A stretch of DNA of 64,000 bases from the NCBI RefSeq assembly GCF_900167915.1, contig NZ_FUYM01000011.1, positions 158,512 through 222,511 on the forward strand, read 5' to 3'. The position numbers and the translations under genes were made by a program. Source of the stretch: Rhizorhabdus histidinilytica. Lineage in GTDB: Bacteria; Pseudomonadota; Alphaproteobacteria; Sphingomonadales; Sphingomonadaceae. Positions 8,457 to 16,941 of this stretch are shown here, one piece after another. Within the stretch, counting starts at the first letter, position 1, and each line of letters begins with the position of its first letter. The notes below the pieces were generated by a model, which did no database searches, was not told the origin of the DNA, and saw only the letters and a program-made list of their open reading frames with translations.

Positions 8457-9271
8457 CAGTCCTTGCCCTTCATGCCGGGCAGGTCGGTCAGCACGAACTG
8501 GCCGCTTTGCGCATAGGCCGACGCATGGCCGAGCTGGTGGATGTCGAAGCAGCTTTGCAGCGCGGCGGCCTGTCCCTGGATGTCGAGCGTCTGGTTGACC
8601 GCGCGCTTGGCCATGGCGAGCGCGTGGGGGTGCATCCGGGCGATCTCGGCGGCGAGCGCGCGGGCGGCGTCGTCGAGCTCGGCGCGGGGCACCACCCGGT
8701 TGACCATGCCGCGACGCTCGGCCTCATGCGCGTCGATCGGCCGGGCGGTGAACAGCATCTCCTTCGCCTTGCGCGCGCCCAGTTCCCAGGTGTGGCCGTG
8801 ATATTCGACCCCGCCGATCCCCATCAGCACCACCGGATCGGAGAAGCGGGCATCGTCGGCGGCGACGATCAGGTCGCACGGCCATGCGAGCAGCAGCCCG
8901 CCGGCGATGCACGCGCCCTGCACCGCCGCGATCGACGGCTTGGGGATGTCGCGCCAGCGCCGCGAGAAGCCGAGATAGTGGCGCGCCTCCCATTGATGGA
9001 TGCCAAGCAGGCCGTGCGTCGGGATCGAGGCGGCGATCCGCTGGAAGGGGCCCTTGGCGACCTCCTCCGGGCCGATGTCGTGGCCGGCCGAGAAATGGGG
9101 ACCCTCGGCGCGCAGCAGGATCACGCGCACCGCATCGTCCGCCGCCGCCCGTTCCCAGGCGTCGTTGAGTTCCTCCAGCAATTGCTGGTTCTGCGCGTTG
9201 CGCCGGTCGGGCCGGTCGAGCGTGATCGTCGCGATCCGGTCGGCGACGGCGTAGCCGATGAAATCTGCCAT
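8456..9271 (-). CDS. Enoyl-CoA hydratase/isomerase family protein
   Basis: 271 residues from MADFIGYAVADR. This start is chosen because GGAGGACAT precedes it, and an in-frame ATG 18 bases upstream has no such site. Crotonase motifs are ITLDRPDRRNAQNQQLL, HFSAGHDIG and AVQGACIAGGLLLAWPCDLIVA. It is the first gene of the leftward operon hydratase-hydratase-amidohydrolase-ligase and is divergent from the fused acyl-CoA dehydrogenase. The 128-base gap to that gene should hold both promoters. Confidence 0.87.
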   Translation of the reverse strand: MADFIGYAVADRIATITLDRPDRRNAQNQQLLEELNDAWERAAADDAVRVILLRAEGPHFSAGHDIGPEEVAKGPFQRIAASIPTHGLLGIHQWEARHYLGFSRRWRDIPKPSIAAVQGACIAGGLLLAWPCDLIVAADDARFSDPVVLMGIGGVEYHGHTWELGARKAKEMLFTARPIDAHEAERRGMVNRVVPRAELDDAARALAAEIARMHPHALAMAKRAVNQTLDIQGQAAALQSCFDIHQLGHASAYAQSGQFVLTDLPGMKGKD

Positions 9272-9399
9272 ATGTCCTCCAGCCGCCATCGATGCGCCGG
9301 CTGGGTGATGACCGCATGGGAGAAGCGGCGGCTTCCGACGGGCTGGAAGCGATGCGGCGCGGTTTGACAGCCCGCCGCTGCCGCCGCGAAGCCCGATGC

Positions 9400-11475
9400 A
9401 TGAATCTCGACCTCACCGATCAGCAGCGGCTGGTGCGCGATGCTGCCGAACGCTTCTTCGCGGCCGAATGCCCCGCCGATGTCGTGCGCGCCGCCGAACG
9501 CGATGCCTTTTCGCCCGACCTCTGGGCCAAGGCGGTCGCGGCCGGTTTCGTCGCGATGCGCGCGTCCGAGGCGGCGGGCGGTGCCGATGCCGATCTGTTG
9601 GAGGCGGCCTTGCTCTGCGAGCAGGCGGGGCGCCGGCTGGCGCCGATCCCGCTCGTCGATGCTCTCGCTGCCGCGCGGCTGCTTGGTGAGGTGGGCGGCG
9701 ACGTAACGGAACTGCACGAGGGACCGTTGCTGCTCGGTGCGGGCGCGGGGCGGCGGATCGTCGCAACCGGCGGCAAGCTGGCGATCGTGGCGCCCGACGG
9801 TTCGGCCGCGTCGCTGGCGTCGGGCCCGGCGGCGCTCGACCGTCACGCGGCGGCGCTGGCCGAGCGCGACCTGCTGTCGGCGGCCTGGCTGGTCGGCGCG
9901 GCGCAGGAGGCGGTGGCGATGGCGGCGGCCTATGCCGCGCAGCGCCGCCAGTTCGGCAAGCCGATCGGCGCCTTCCAGGCGGTCGCGCACCCGCTCGCCA
10001 ACGCCGCGACCGATCTCGACGCGGGGCGGCTGCTGGTGTGGCGCGCGATCTGGGCGATCGCCGCCGGGCGCGACGATGCCGGCGCATCGATCGCGATGGC
10101 GCGCTGGTGGGCGGCGACGGCGGCGCGGCGCGCGGCGCGGACGGCGCTGCGCAGCTTCGGCGGCTATGGCCTGTCGCTCGAATCCGACATCCAGCTCTAT
10201 TTCACCGCGATCAACCGCGCGGCGCTGATCGACGGCGATCCCGACGCGGCGCTCGCCGAGGTCGGCGACCGGCTCTGGGCGGGGGAAGCGACGGCGCTCC
10301 CCGAGACGCGCGATCCGGGTATCGACTTCGGCTTCGGCGCGGCGGCCGAGCGCTTCGCCAACGAGGCTCGGCGCTTCTTCGAGGCCGAGCTGACCGACCA
10401 GCTGCGCGCGACCGCGCATCATTCGACTGACGGCCACGACCCCGGCTTCCACCGCAAGCTGGCGGCGGCGGGGCTCGCCTATCCCGACTGGCCGCGCCGC
10501 TGGGGCGGGGCGGAGCGCAGCCCCTATGAGGTGTCGGCGCTCGCCCGCGTGTTCGAGGAATATCGCTGGACCCGCGTGCCGATCGGCATCACCAACATGG
10601 GTGCACGAATGGTGATGCAGTTCGGATCACCTGAATTGCAGAAGGAGGTGCTGCCGCGCCTTGCCGAGGGGGCCGCGCTCTCCTGTCTCGGTTTCAGCGA
10701 GCCGGATTCGGGATCGGACATCTATGCGGCCCGTACCCGCGCGGTGCGCGACGGCGATGACTGGATCATCGACGGGCAGAAGATGTTCACCACCGGCGCA
10801 CATATCGCCGACTATGTGCTGCTGCTCGCGCGCACCGATGCGTCGCAGCCCAAGCATCGCGGGCTGACGATCTTCTTCGTGCCGCTGATGCTGCCCGGCG
10901 TGTCGATCCGGCCGGTCCACACGCTGCAGGACGAGCGCACCAACATCAGCTTCTACGACCAGGTCCGCGTGCCCGATCGCTACCGGCTTGGGCCCGTCGA
11001 CGGCGGCATGGCGGTAATGGCGGCGGCGATGGCGATCGAGCATGGCGGGGAAGGCTATCACGTCCTCCAGCACAGCCTGCTCGACGCCGCGTTGCGCTGG
11101 GCCCGGACAGCGGACGCGGGCGGGTGCGCGCCGATCGACGATCGCGCCGTCCGCACCCGGATCGCACGCGTGGCGACGCATGTCGAACTGGCCGACCTGC
11201 TCTGCCGCCGCGCCACCTGGGCCACGGCGACCGCACGGTCGAGCCGCGCGACGGGACCGATGGCGAAGCTCTTCGCGACCGAGAGCTACATGGCCGACAC
11301 CGCCGACCTGATGGCGCTGGCGGCGCCCGCCTCGCTCGACCCCGCAACCCCGGCATTGGTCGAGATCGAGGAGAAGCACCGCCAGGCGATCGGCCAGACC
11401 ATCTATGGCGGCACCAGCGAGATCCACCGCACCATCATCGCCGAACAGGCACTCGGCCTGCCGCGGGCGGGGTAA
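9400..11475 (+). CDS. Fused double-domain acyl-CoA dehydrogenase
   Basis: 691 residues from MNLDLTDQQRLVRDA, about twice the usual acyl-CoA dehydrogenase length. The first half (about 1-310) has a degenerate dehydrogenase domain with RRQFGKPIGAFQAVAH and FGGYGLSLESDIQLYF. The second half (about 320-691) has the canonical CLGFSEPDSGSD FAD segment, DGQKMFTTGAH and the C-terminal YGGTSEIHRTIIAEQALGLPR. Such head-to-tail fusions (FadE34/FadE6 type) mimic heteromeric dehydrogenases used for bulky steroid or side-chain acyl-CoAs. It is convergent with the CMD gene with no gap, and divergent from the hydratase operon. Confidence 0.87.
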   Translation: MNLDLTDQQRLVRDAAERFFAAECPADVVRAAERDAFSPDLWAKAVAAGFVAMRASEAAGGADADLLEAALLCEQAGRRLAPIPLVDALAAARLLGEVGGDVTELHEGPLLLGAGAGRRIVATGGKLAIVAPDGSAASLASGPAALDRHAAALAERDLLSAAWLVGAAQEAVAMAAAYAAQRRQFGKPIGAFQAVAHPLANAATDLDAGRLLVWRAIWAIAAGRDDAGASIAMARWWAATAARRAARTALRSFGGYGLSLESDIQLYFTAINRAALIDGDPDAALAEVGDRLWAGEATALPETRDPGIDFGFGAAAERFANEARRFFEAELTDQLRATAHHSTDGHDPGFHRKLAAAGLAYPDWPRRWGGAERSPYEVSALARVFEEYRWTRVPIGITNMGARMVMQFGSPELQKEVLPRLAEGAALSCLGFSEPDSGSDIYAARTRAVRDGDDWIIDGQKMFTTGAHIADYVLLLARTDASQPKHRGLTIFFVPLMLPGVSIRPVHTLQDERTNISFYDQVRVPDRYRLGPVDGGMAVMAAAMAIEHGGEGYHVLQHSLLDAALRWARTADAGGCAPIDDRAVRTRIARVATHVELADLLCRRATWATATARSSRATGPMAKLFATESYMADTADLMALAAPASLDPATPALVEIEEKHRQAIGQTIYGGTSEIHRTIIAEQALGLPRAG

Positions 11476-11802
11476 CTACTCCCCGCGCTTCTTCACCACT
11501 TCGAGAAACGTCCGCGACGCTGAGACGGAGGCTGGCCAGGAAGCGTAGAAGGCGAGATGCAGCAACGCCTCGCCCATCTCCTCCCGCGTCACGCCGTTGT
11601 CGAGCGCGAGGCCGATATGCGCCTCCAGCTGCTGGTGCCGGTTCGCGGTCATCAGTGCGGCGACGGTCAGCAGCGACCGGTCCCGCTTCGACAGGCCCTC
11701 ACGCTCCCACACCTCCTCATAGAGGATGCGGTCGGTCATCTCGACGAAGGCGGGGGCGAGCGCGGCGAGCTCGTCCCCCTTGGCGCCGCTCGGCCGCTTC
11801 AC
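11476..11802 (-). CDS. Carboxymuconolactone decarboxylase (CMD) family protein
   Basis: 108 residues starting VKRPSGAKGDELAALAP. The GTG at 11802 overlaps the ferB-like stop (GTGA), indicating coupling. It closely resembles the CMD protein at 31608-31946, which starts MKRPAGGRGKELAAVAP, and this supports the GTG start. The core has the family pattern RDRSLLTVAALMTANRHQQLEAH and LHLAFYASWP. No catalytic Cys pair of the AhpD type is visible. It may be a decarboxylase-like or accessory enzyme of the fer operon. Its reaction is not known. Confidence 0.8.
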   Translation of the reverse strand: MKRPSGAKGDELAALAPAFVEMTDRILYEEVWEREGLSKRDRSLLTVAALMTANRHQQLEAHIGLALDNGVTREEMGEALLHLAFYASWPASVSASRTFLEVVKKRGE

Positions 11803-12665
11803 GAGGCGTCCCGGTTGTAGTGACCGTGGCCGGGCTTGAAGGTCTTCTCGTCGAGGAACTGGGTCATGCCCTGGGCGCGGCCCTTCTCGACGTCGACGAA
11901 GGTGGTCTGGTCGCCCTTGGCGGTGAGATATTCCGCCGCCAGCTCCCAGTTCATCTCGCGGGCATATTTGTAGGCCATGCGCGCCTGGCGCAGCACGGTC
12001 GGGTTCTTCTCGGCGAGGATCAGCGCCAGCTCGCGGGTGCGTTCGCGCAGCCGGTCGGCCGGAACCGCCTCGTTGACCAGGCCGAGCTCCTTGGCGCGCC
12101 TGCCGTCGAACTTCTCGCCGGTCATGACGTAGTAGAGCGCCTCGCGGTCGCCCATCAGCGTCGAGATCGCCTTGGAGACGACGCCGCCCGGGATGATCCC
12201 CCAGTTGATCTCCGACAGGCCGAACACCGCGGCCTCGTCGGCGATGGCGAGGTCGCAGCAGATCAGCGGGGTGAAGGCGCCGCCGAAGCACCAGCCGTTG
12301 ACCATCGCGATGGTCGGCTTGGCGTAGTACATCAAGGTCCGCCACTGCCAGGCGCGGGTCTCGCGATAGGCGCGGTGCCGCTCGACGTCGGAGATGGCGT
12401 CGGTGGCGCGAAAGAAGTCCTTCAGGTCCATGCCGGCGGAGAAGGCGTCGCCGCTGCCGGTCAGCACGATCACCTTGCAGCGGTCGTCGATTTCGAGCGC
12501 GTCGAGCACCGCGTTCATCTCGCGCGCCAGCCCGACGCTCATAGCATTGCGCTTGTCGGGGCGGTTGAGGTGGACCCAGGCGATCCCCTCGTCGAATTTC
12601 ACGAGGACGTCGTTTCCGCCGGGGACGGGCTTCTCTTCTGCGGTGGGTGCGGTCATGGTCGCCAT
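11799..12665 (-). CDS. ferB: p-Hydroxycinnamoyl-CoA (feruloyl-CoA) hydratase/lyase
   Basis: 288 residues, with GAGAGGAAGAG before the ATG at 12665. It follows the HCHL family almost motif for motif: HLNRPDKRNAMSVGLAREMN, GDAFSAGMDLKDFFR, WQWRTLMYYAKPTIAMVNGW, CFGGAFTPLICCDLAIA and FGLSEINWGIIPGG, which contains the catalytic Glu. The C-terminus has QGMTQFLDEKTFKPG. The known reaction hydrates feruloyl-CoA and cleaves it to vanillin and acetyl-CoA. It lies 19 bases after the ferA-like gene and overlaps the CMD gene, so the three form one operon. The exact cinnamoyl substrate is inferred from family. Confidence 0.88.
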   Translation of the reverse strand: MATMTAPTAEEKPVPGGNDVLVKFDEGIAWVHLNRPDKRNAMSVGLAREMNAVLDALEIDDRCKVIVLTGSGDAFSAGMDLKDFFRATDAISDVERHRAYRETRAWQWRTLMYYAKPTIAMVNGWCFGGAFTPLICCDLAIADEAAVFGLSEINWGIIPGGVVSKAISTLMGDREALYYVMTGEKFDGRRAKELGLVNEAVPADRLRERTRELALILAEKNPTVLRQARMAYKYAREMNWELAAEYLTAKGDQTTFVDVEKGRAQGMTQFLDEKTFKPGHGHYNRDAS

Positions 12666-12684
12666 CTCTTCCTCTCTCGTCTGG

Positions 12685-14865
12685 TCAGCTTTGCGGGGTG
12701 CCGGTGACCAGCAGGGCGTCGAGCGCGACCGCGCCTTCGCCGGCTGCGTGGACCATCAGCGGGTTGATATCGATCTCCTCGATGCCGATTCCGGCGCGCA
12801 TCGCGGCGCCGAGCCGGACCACCACATCGGCGACGGCGTCGACGTCGCGCGCCGGCCGGCCGCGAAAGGTGTCGAGCAGCTTCGCGCCGCGCATCGTCCG
12901 GATGCGGTCGACGGCGCGGGCATGGCCGATGTCGGCGGGGAGCAATATGGTGGCGTCGAGCGCCTCGGTCAGTACGCCCCCCAGGCCGACCAGGATCGAC
13001 GGCCCCCACTCGGCGTGGTGGCGGGCGCCGACGATCATCTCCAGCCCCGGCGCCGACATCTGCTCGACCAGCACGCCGTCGAGCCGGACGCCGCCGACAT
13101 TGGCGATCAGCCGGGTCCACCCGGCGCGCAGCACGGCCTCGTCGGCGAGGTTCAGGATGACGCCGCCCATGTCGCTCTTGTGCGACAGCGCGGCCGCCTG
13201 CGCCTTGAGCACGACCGGGAAGCCGATCCTCGCCGCGATCTCCAGCGCCTGCTCGACGGTCACGGCAAGGCCACCCTCGGGCACGCGCACGCCGATCCGG
13301 CGGAGGAAATCCTTGCCGAGATATTCGGGCTTCACGCCCGGCGCGGCCCAGCCGTCGAGGCCGGTCGCGGCCGGGGTCCGATCATTGGCGGCGGCGAGCG
13401 CATCGGCATAGCGGCCGACCGCGGCGAAGGCGCGCATCGCGCGCTCGGGAGAGCGGAACAGCGGCGTCTCGCTCTCGCGCATCGCCGCGACGAATTCGGG
13501 ATCGAGCGGGGCTTCGTCGCCGATGATGGCCATCGCCACCGGCTTGGCCGCGCCGACCGCCTCGGGGATCACCGCCTCGGCCTTGGCACGCTGCTGCGGC
13601 GGGGCGCCGCCGGCCAGCGCCAGCAACACGCCGCCCACCGCCGGATCGGCCAGCATCGCCGCGGTCGAGGCGCCGAAGATCGCGCCGCTGACGAAGCCGG
13701 TCGTGCCGACGTCCAGCGGATTGTCGATCTCCATCCCCTCGGGCAGCGCGGTGGCGATCCGTGTGCGGGTGGCGGCGGAGATGTCGGCCAGGTCGAGGCC
13801 GATATCCTCGGCGAAGTCGAAGCCCATGCCCCGGATCGCGCCGGAATTGGTGACGATCGCGAGGCGACCCTGCGGCGGCTCGGGGAAGCGGTGGAGCATC
13901 GCCACCGTGTCGAGCATCTCGTCCATCGTCGCGACGGTGACGACGGCTTCGTTCTCGACCGCGCTCTTCATCAACGCATAGTCGCCGACCATCGCGCCGG
14001 TGTGCGACTGCGCCGCCGCCTGGCCGCGCCGGCTCCGTCCCGGATGGAGCAGCACGACGGGAATGCGCGCGGCACGCGCGCGGCGCGCCGCGGCGAGGAA
14101 GGCGGCGGGTTCGCGGATCTGTTCGGCATAGAGCGCGATCGCCGAGGCGGAGCGGCCGGCGACGATCACGTCGATCAGATCGCTCGCCGTCACCACCGCC
14201 TCGTTGCCGGTCGCGACCGACATCGACACCGAAACGCCGCGCCCCTGCATCGCGGCTCGCATCCCCGAAGCGGTCGCGCCGCTCTGCGCGACCACGGCCA
14301 CCGTGCGCGTGCGGAGCGCGGCGACGGGCTGCATCGGTTCGAAGCTCAGCGCGATGCCCGCGGCATAGTTGACGAAGCCCAGGCAGTTGGGCCCGAGCAA
14401 TGCGAGCCCGGCCTCGCGGCAGCGGCGCGCGATCGCCTGCTGTTCCTGCCGGCCTTCCTCGCCCGCCTCGGCGAAGCCCGAGGCGAAGACGATCACGCCG
14501 CCGACCCCGCGCCGCGCGCAGGCCTCGACCGCCGGCAGGATGGCCGCGCGCGGCACGTTGAGCACGACCGCGTCGACGCCCTCGGGCAGGTCGTCGCAGG
14601 ATTTCAGGCAGGGCCGCCCGTCGATCGCATCGCGGGTCGGGCTGATCAGGTGGACCGGCCCGGTAAAACCGAATCGCACGACATTGGCGAGCACGGCGCC
14701 GCCCATCGTCTTCGCATCGGGCGAGGCGCCGGCAATGGCGATCGAGCGGGGAGCGAGCATGCGGGCCAGGCCCGATGCGACGGTCGACGCAATCTGCCCG
14801 TCCTCAATCGGCCGGGTCAGCACCGCGGCACCGCCCTCGACATCGCTCTTCTCGGCATGCGGCAA
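12685..14865 (-). CDS. ferA: NDP-forming acyl-CoA synthetase, FerA-type feruloyl-CoA synthetase
   Basis: 726 residues. The N-terminal CoA-binding Rossmann domain is around ARMLAPRSIAIAGASPDAKT (residues 34-53). Two succinyl-CoA-ligase-like domains follow, with LLGPNCLGFVN and AAQSHTGAMVGD, which holds the phosphohistidine-type His. The C-terminal ATP-grasp half has GFPVVLKAQAAALSHKSDMGG and INPLMVH. Sphingobium SYK-6 FerA belongs to this ADP-forming superfamily rather than to AMP-forming ligases. The direct neighbourhood of a FerB-like lyase supports ferulate or another hydroxycinnamate as substrate. Confidence 0.82.
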   Translation of the reverse strand: MPHAEKSDVEGGAAVLTRPIEDGQIASTVASGLARMLAPRSIAIAGASPDAKTMGGAVLANVVRFGFTGPVHLISPTRDAIDGRPCLKSCDDLPEGVDAVVLNVPRAAILPAVEACARRGVGGVIVFASGFAEAGEEGRQEQQAIARRCREAGLALLGPNCLGFVNYAAGIALSFEPMQPVAALRTRTVAVVAQSGATASGMRAAMQGRGVSVSMSVATGNEAVVTASDLIDVIVAGRSASAIALYAEQIREPAAFLAAARRARAARIPVVLLHPGRSRRGQAAAQSHTGAMVGDYALMKSAVENEAVVTVATMDEMLDTVAMLHRFPEPPQGRLAIVTNSGAIRGMGFDFAEDIGLDLADISAATRTRIATALPEGMEIDNPLDVGTTGFVSGAIFGASTAAMLADPAVGGVLLALAGGAPPQQRAKAEAVIPEAVGAAKPVAMAIIGDEAPLDPEFVAAMRESETPLFRSPERAMRAFAAVGRYADALAAANDRTPAATGLDGWAAPGVKPEYLGKDFLRRIGVRVPEGGLAVTVEQALEIAARIGFPVVLKAQAAALSHKSDMGGVILNLADEAVLRAGWTRLIANVGGVRLDGVLVEQMSAPGLEMIVGARHHAEWGPSILVGLGGVLTEALDATILLPADIGHARAVDRIRTMRGAKLLDTFRGRPARDVDAVADVVVRLGAAMRAGIGIEEIDINPLMVHAAGEGAVALDALLVTGTPQS

Positions 14866-15086
14866 AGCTCTTCTCCCCTGGCCGACGGTACGGCGCTGCG
14901 TCCCTTGCGGCGGTCCGGCATGGCCGGTCCAATGCCGATTTCGCCGGCTAATGATAGAATCAAGATATGAAATAGACGAATATCATTCAATACTATACAT
15001 TTATCAGTGGGGCTGTTATAGGCGATGGAAAGCCGCCTGTCGACGGTTCTAAGCTTGGCTTATATCATGTGGGAGAGAGGGTCCGA
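14866..15086. promoter_or_regulatory. Divergent promoter region fer operon / cupin operon
   Basis: This 221-base gap is notably AT-rich between about 14950 and 15010 in otherwise GC-rich DNA, as expected for promoters. It includes GAATCAAGATATGAAATAGA and nearby ATATCATTC-type repeats. The 14-mer AAGCTTGGCTTATA at 15051-15064, just before the cupin start, recurs exactly at 30705-30718 before the HpcH/HpaI aldolase gene. No gene is seen. Regulator identity is unknown; fer genes in SYK-6 are controlled by a MarR-type repressor. Confidence 0.5.
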
Positions 15087-16007
15087 ATGTACGGACGCGA
15101 CGATCTGAGGACGACCCTGGCTCCCGCGCGATCCGGGCGGGTTCCGACCGCTTTCAAGAAGGCCAGCTATGCGCTGTTCACCGGCACCGAGCCGCAGGAT
15201 GCCTCGGCGCTCAGCCGTGACTGGTATGCACGCGGACAGACGATGATCGTCGCCTATAGCGAGGCCGAGGCGGGCGCCGTGTTCGACCGGGCCGACCAGG
15301 TCGACGAATATGCGGTGGTGCTGCCTGACGAGGGTGCCGAGCTGCTGATCGAGATTCCCGAAGGGGGTGAGACGGTATCGGGCCGGGCGATCGCGTTCGT
15401 GCCCGGTGGGCGCAGCCGGATCACGGTGGTGAAGGGCGGGCGGCTGCTGCGCCTGTTCACGACGCGATCGGCCGACCTCGCCGCCAAATGCTCGAACGCC
15501 GCCGCCTATGCCGAACCCGATCCCAACGTCGCGCCCTATGCCGCCTGGCCCGATCCGGTCGGCGGCCGCAAGGTGCGCGTCTATTCGGGCAATGTCGCGC
15601 CGCAGGAGGGGCGGTTCGGGCGCATCTATCGCGGCTCGACGATCATGGTGAACTTCGGCGACGGCCGGGTCGGGCCGCGCTCGCCCGACAATCTCTCGCC
15701 GCATCATCACGACGATTTCGAGCAATATTCGATCGCGCTCGACGGCGACTATGTCCACCATCTGCGCTGGCCCTGGATCAGCGACTCGACCCGCTGGATC
15801 GACGACGATCATGAGCGCATTGCCGCGCCTTCGGTCGCGGTGATCCCGCCGCCCGCCATCCACACGTCGCAGGGCATGGCGCCGGGGCTGAACCGGCTGC
15901 TCGACGTCTTCTGCCCGCCGCGCCGCGACTTTTCGCTGAAGCCGGGCTGGGTGCTCAACGCGGATGACTATCCGATGCCTGCCGACGACCAGGAGACCGG
16001 CGCATGA
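15087..16007 (+). CDS. Cupin-fold protein of unknown function
   Basis: 306 residues from MYGRDDLRTTLAPARSG. The ATG at 15087 is preferred over the in-frame GTG at 15069 because GGAGAGAGGG precedes it. Two cupin-like halves can be seen; the second carries SPHHHDDFEQYSIALDGDY (around residues 210-228), a plausible metal-binding His cluster, and ends with a PAIHTS segment. No enzyme family is recognised beyond cupin. It is the first gene of a four-gene operon with DUF6282, aldehyde dehydrogenase and folD. Its role may be as a dioxygenase or isomerase of the pathway; this is only a guess from fold and context. Confidence 0.65.
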   Translation: MYGRDDLRTTLAPARSGRVPTAFKKASYALFTGTEPQDASALSRDWYARGQTMIVAYSEAEAGAVFDRADQVDEYAVVLPDEGAELLIEIPEGGETVSGRAIAFVPGGRSRITVVKGGRLLRLFTTRSADLAAKCSNAAAYAEPDPNVAPYAAWPDPVGGRKVRVYSGNVAPQEGRFGRIYRGSTIMVNFGDGRVGPRSPDNLSPHHHDDFEQYSIALDGDYVHHLRWPWISDSTRWIDDDHERIAAPSVAVIPPPAIHTSQGMAPGLNRLLDVFCPPRRDFSLKPGWVLNADDYPMPADDQETGA

Positions 16008-16924
16008 CCGACCGTATCAGCGCGCTGCTGCGTGGCGCGATCGATCTGCATTGCCACAGCGGCCCCTCGGTGATGCCGCGCCGCCTCAACCATGTCGAGG
16101 CGATCCGCGAGGGCGAGGAAGCGGGGCTGCGCGCGATCCTGTTCAAGGACCATTATTATTCGGTCACGCCGGTCGCCGAGCTGCTCAAGGAGACGATGCC
16201 GGGCAAGGTGATGCTGCTGACCGGCGTGCCGCTCAACAACACCACCGGCGGGCTCAATCCCTATGCGGTCGAGCATGGCTTCAAGCTCGGTGCGCGGCTG
16301 GTGTGGATGCCGACCTTCTCGGCCGCCAACCATATCCGCCACTCGCACCGCAAGCAGTTCCTGCCGACCAAGGAGAAGATGCTGCCGCCGCGCGCGCTGA
16401 CCGTCGTCGACGATCGCGGCGCCCTGCTCGACGAGGTGAAGCTGATCCTCGACCAGATCGCCGCGCAGGATGCGGTGCTGTCGGCCGGCCATCTCCACAT
16501 CAGCGAGATCTGGCCCCTGTTCGCCGAGGCGAAGGCGCGGGGCGTCGGGCGTCTGCTGGTCAACCATCCGAGTTTCCTGATCGACGCGAGCCATGCCGAC
16601 ATGACCGAGCTGGCGGCGATGGGCGCCTATCTCGAGCATAGCTGCTGCATGTGGGCCGGGGTACAGGGCAGGAACTACACCAAGGAAGGGCTGAAGGCCC
16701 TGATCGACGCGGGCGGGGTCGCCAGCACGATCATTGGATCGGACCTGGGGCAGGTCGGCAATCCGACGCCGGTCGAGGGTTTGCGCCACGTCATCCAGAT
16801 GCTCATTGATCTCGGCTATGATGATGACGATATCCGCCGCATGATCGGTGGCAACGCGGCGAAGCTGATGGGTCTCGACGAGACCGCCGGCTCGGCCGCG
16901 GCGCCGGCGATGCAGACCGCCTGA
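16004..16924 (+). CDS. DUF6282-type amidohydrolase-like protein
   Basis: 306 residues, overlapping the cupin stop by ATGA. The N-terminal IDLHCHSGPSVMPRRLNHVEA motif (HxH at residues 16-18) and GLRAILFKDHYYS belong to a TIM-barrel, PHP/amidohydrolase-like group. Later LSAGHLHIS, LLVNHPSFL and IIGSDLGQVGNPTPVEG provide the other potential metal ligands. It probably hydrolyses a ring or ester intermediate, but no member function is known to me. Tight coupling to the cupin gene suggests sequential reactions. Confidence 0.7.
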   Translation: MTDRISALLRGAIDLHCHSGPSVMPRRLNHVEAIREGEEAGLRAILFKDHYYSVTPVAELLKETMPGKVMLLTGVPLNNTTGGLNPYAVEHGFKLGARLVWMPTFSAANHIRHSHRKQFLPTKEKMLPPRALTVVDDRGALLDEVKLILDQIAAQDAVLSAGHLHISEIWPLFAEAKARGVGRLLVNHPSFLIDASHADMTELAAMGAYLEHSCCMWAGVQGRNYTKEGLKALIDAGGVASTIIGSDLGQVGNPTPVEGLRHVIQMLIDLGYDDDDIRRMIGGNAAKLMGLDETAGSAAAPAMQTA

Positions 16925-16941
16925 CCGCCCAAGGAGCCACG

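Noticed and set aside
12394..14970. 858-codon open frame opposite the ferA-like gene
   Set aside because: It has no domain or plausible start, and the sequence is an Arg/His/Asp-rich shadow of the ATP-grasp synthetase on the other strand.
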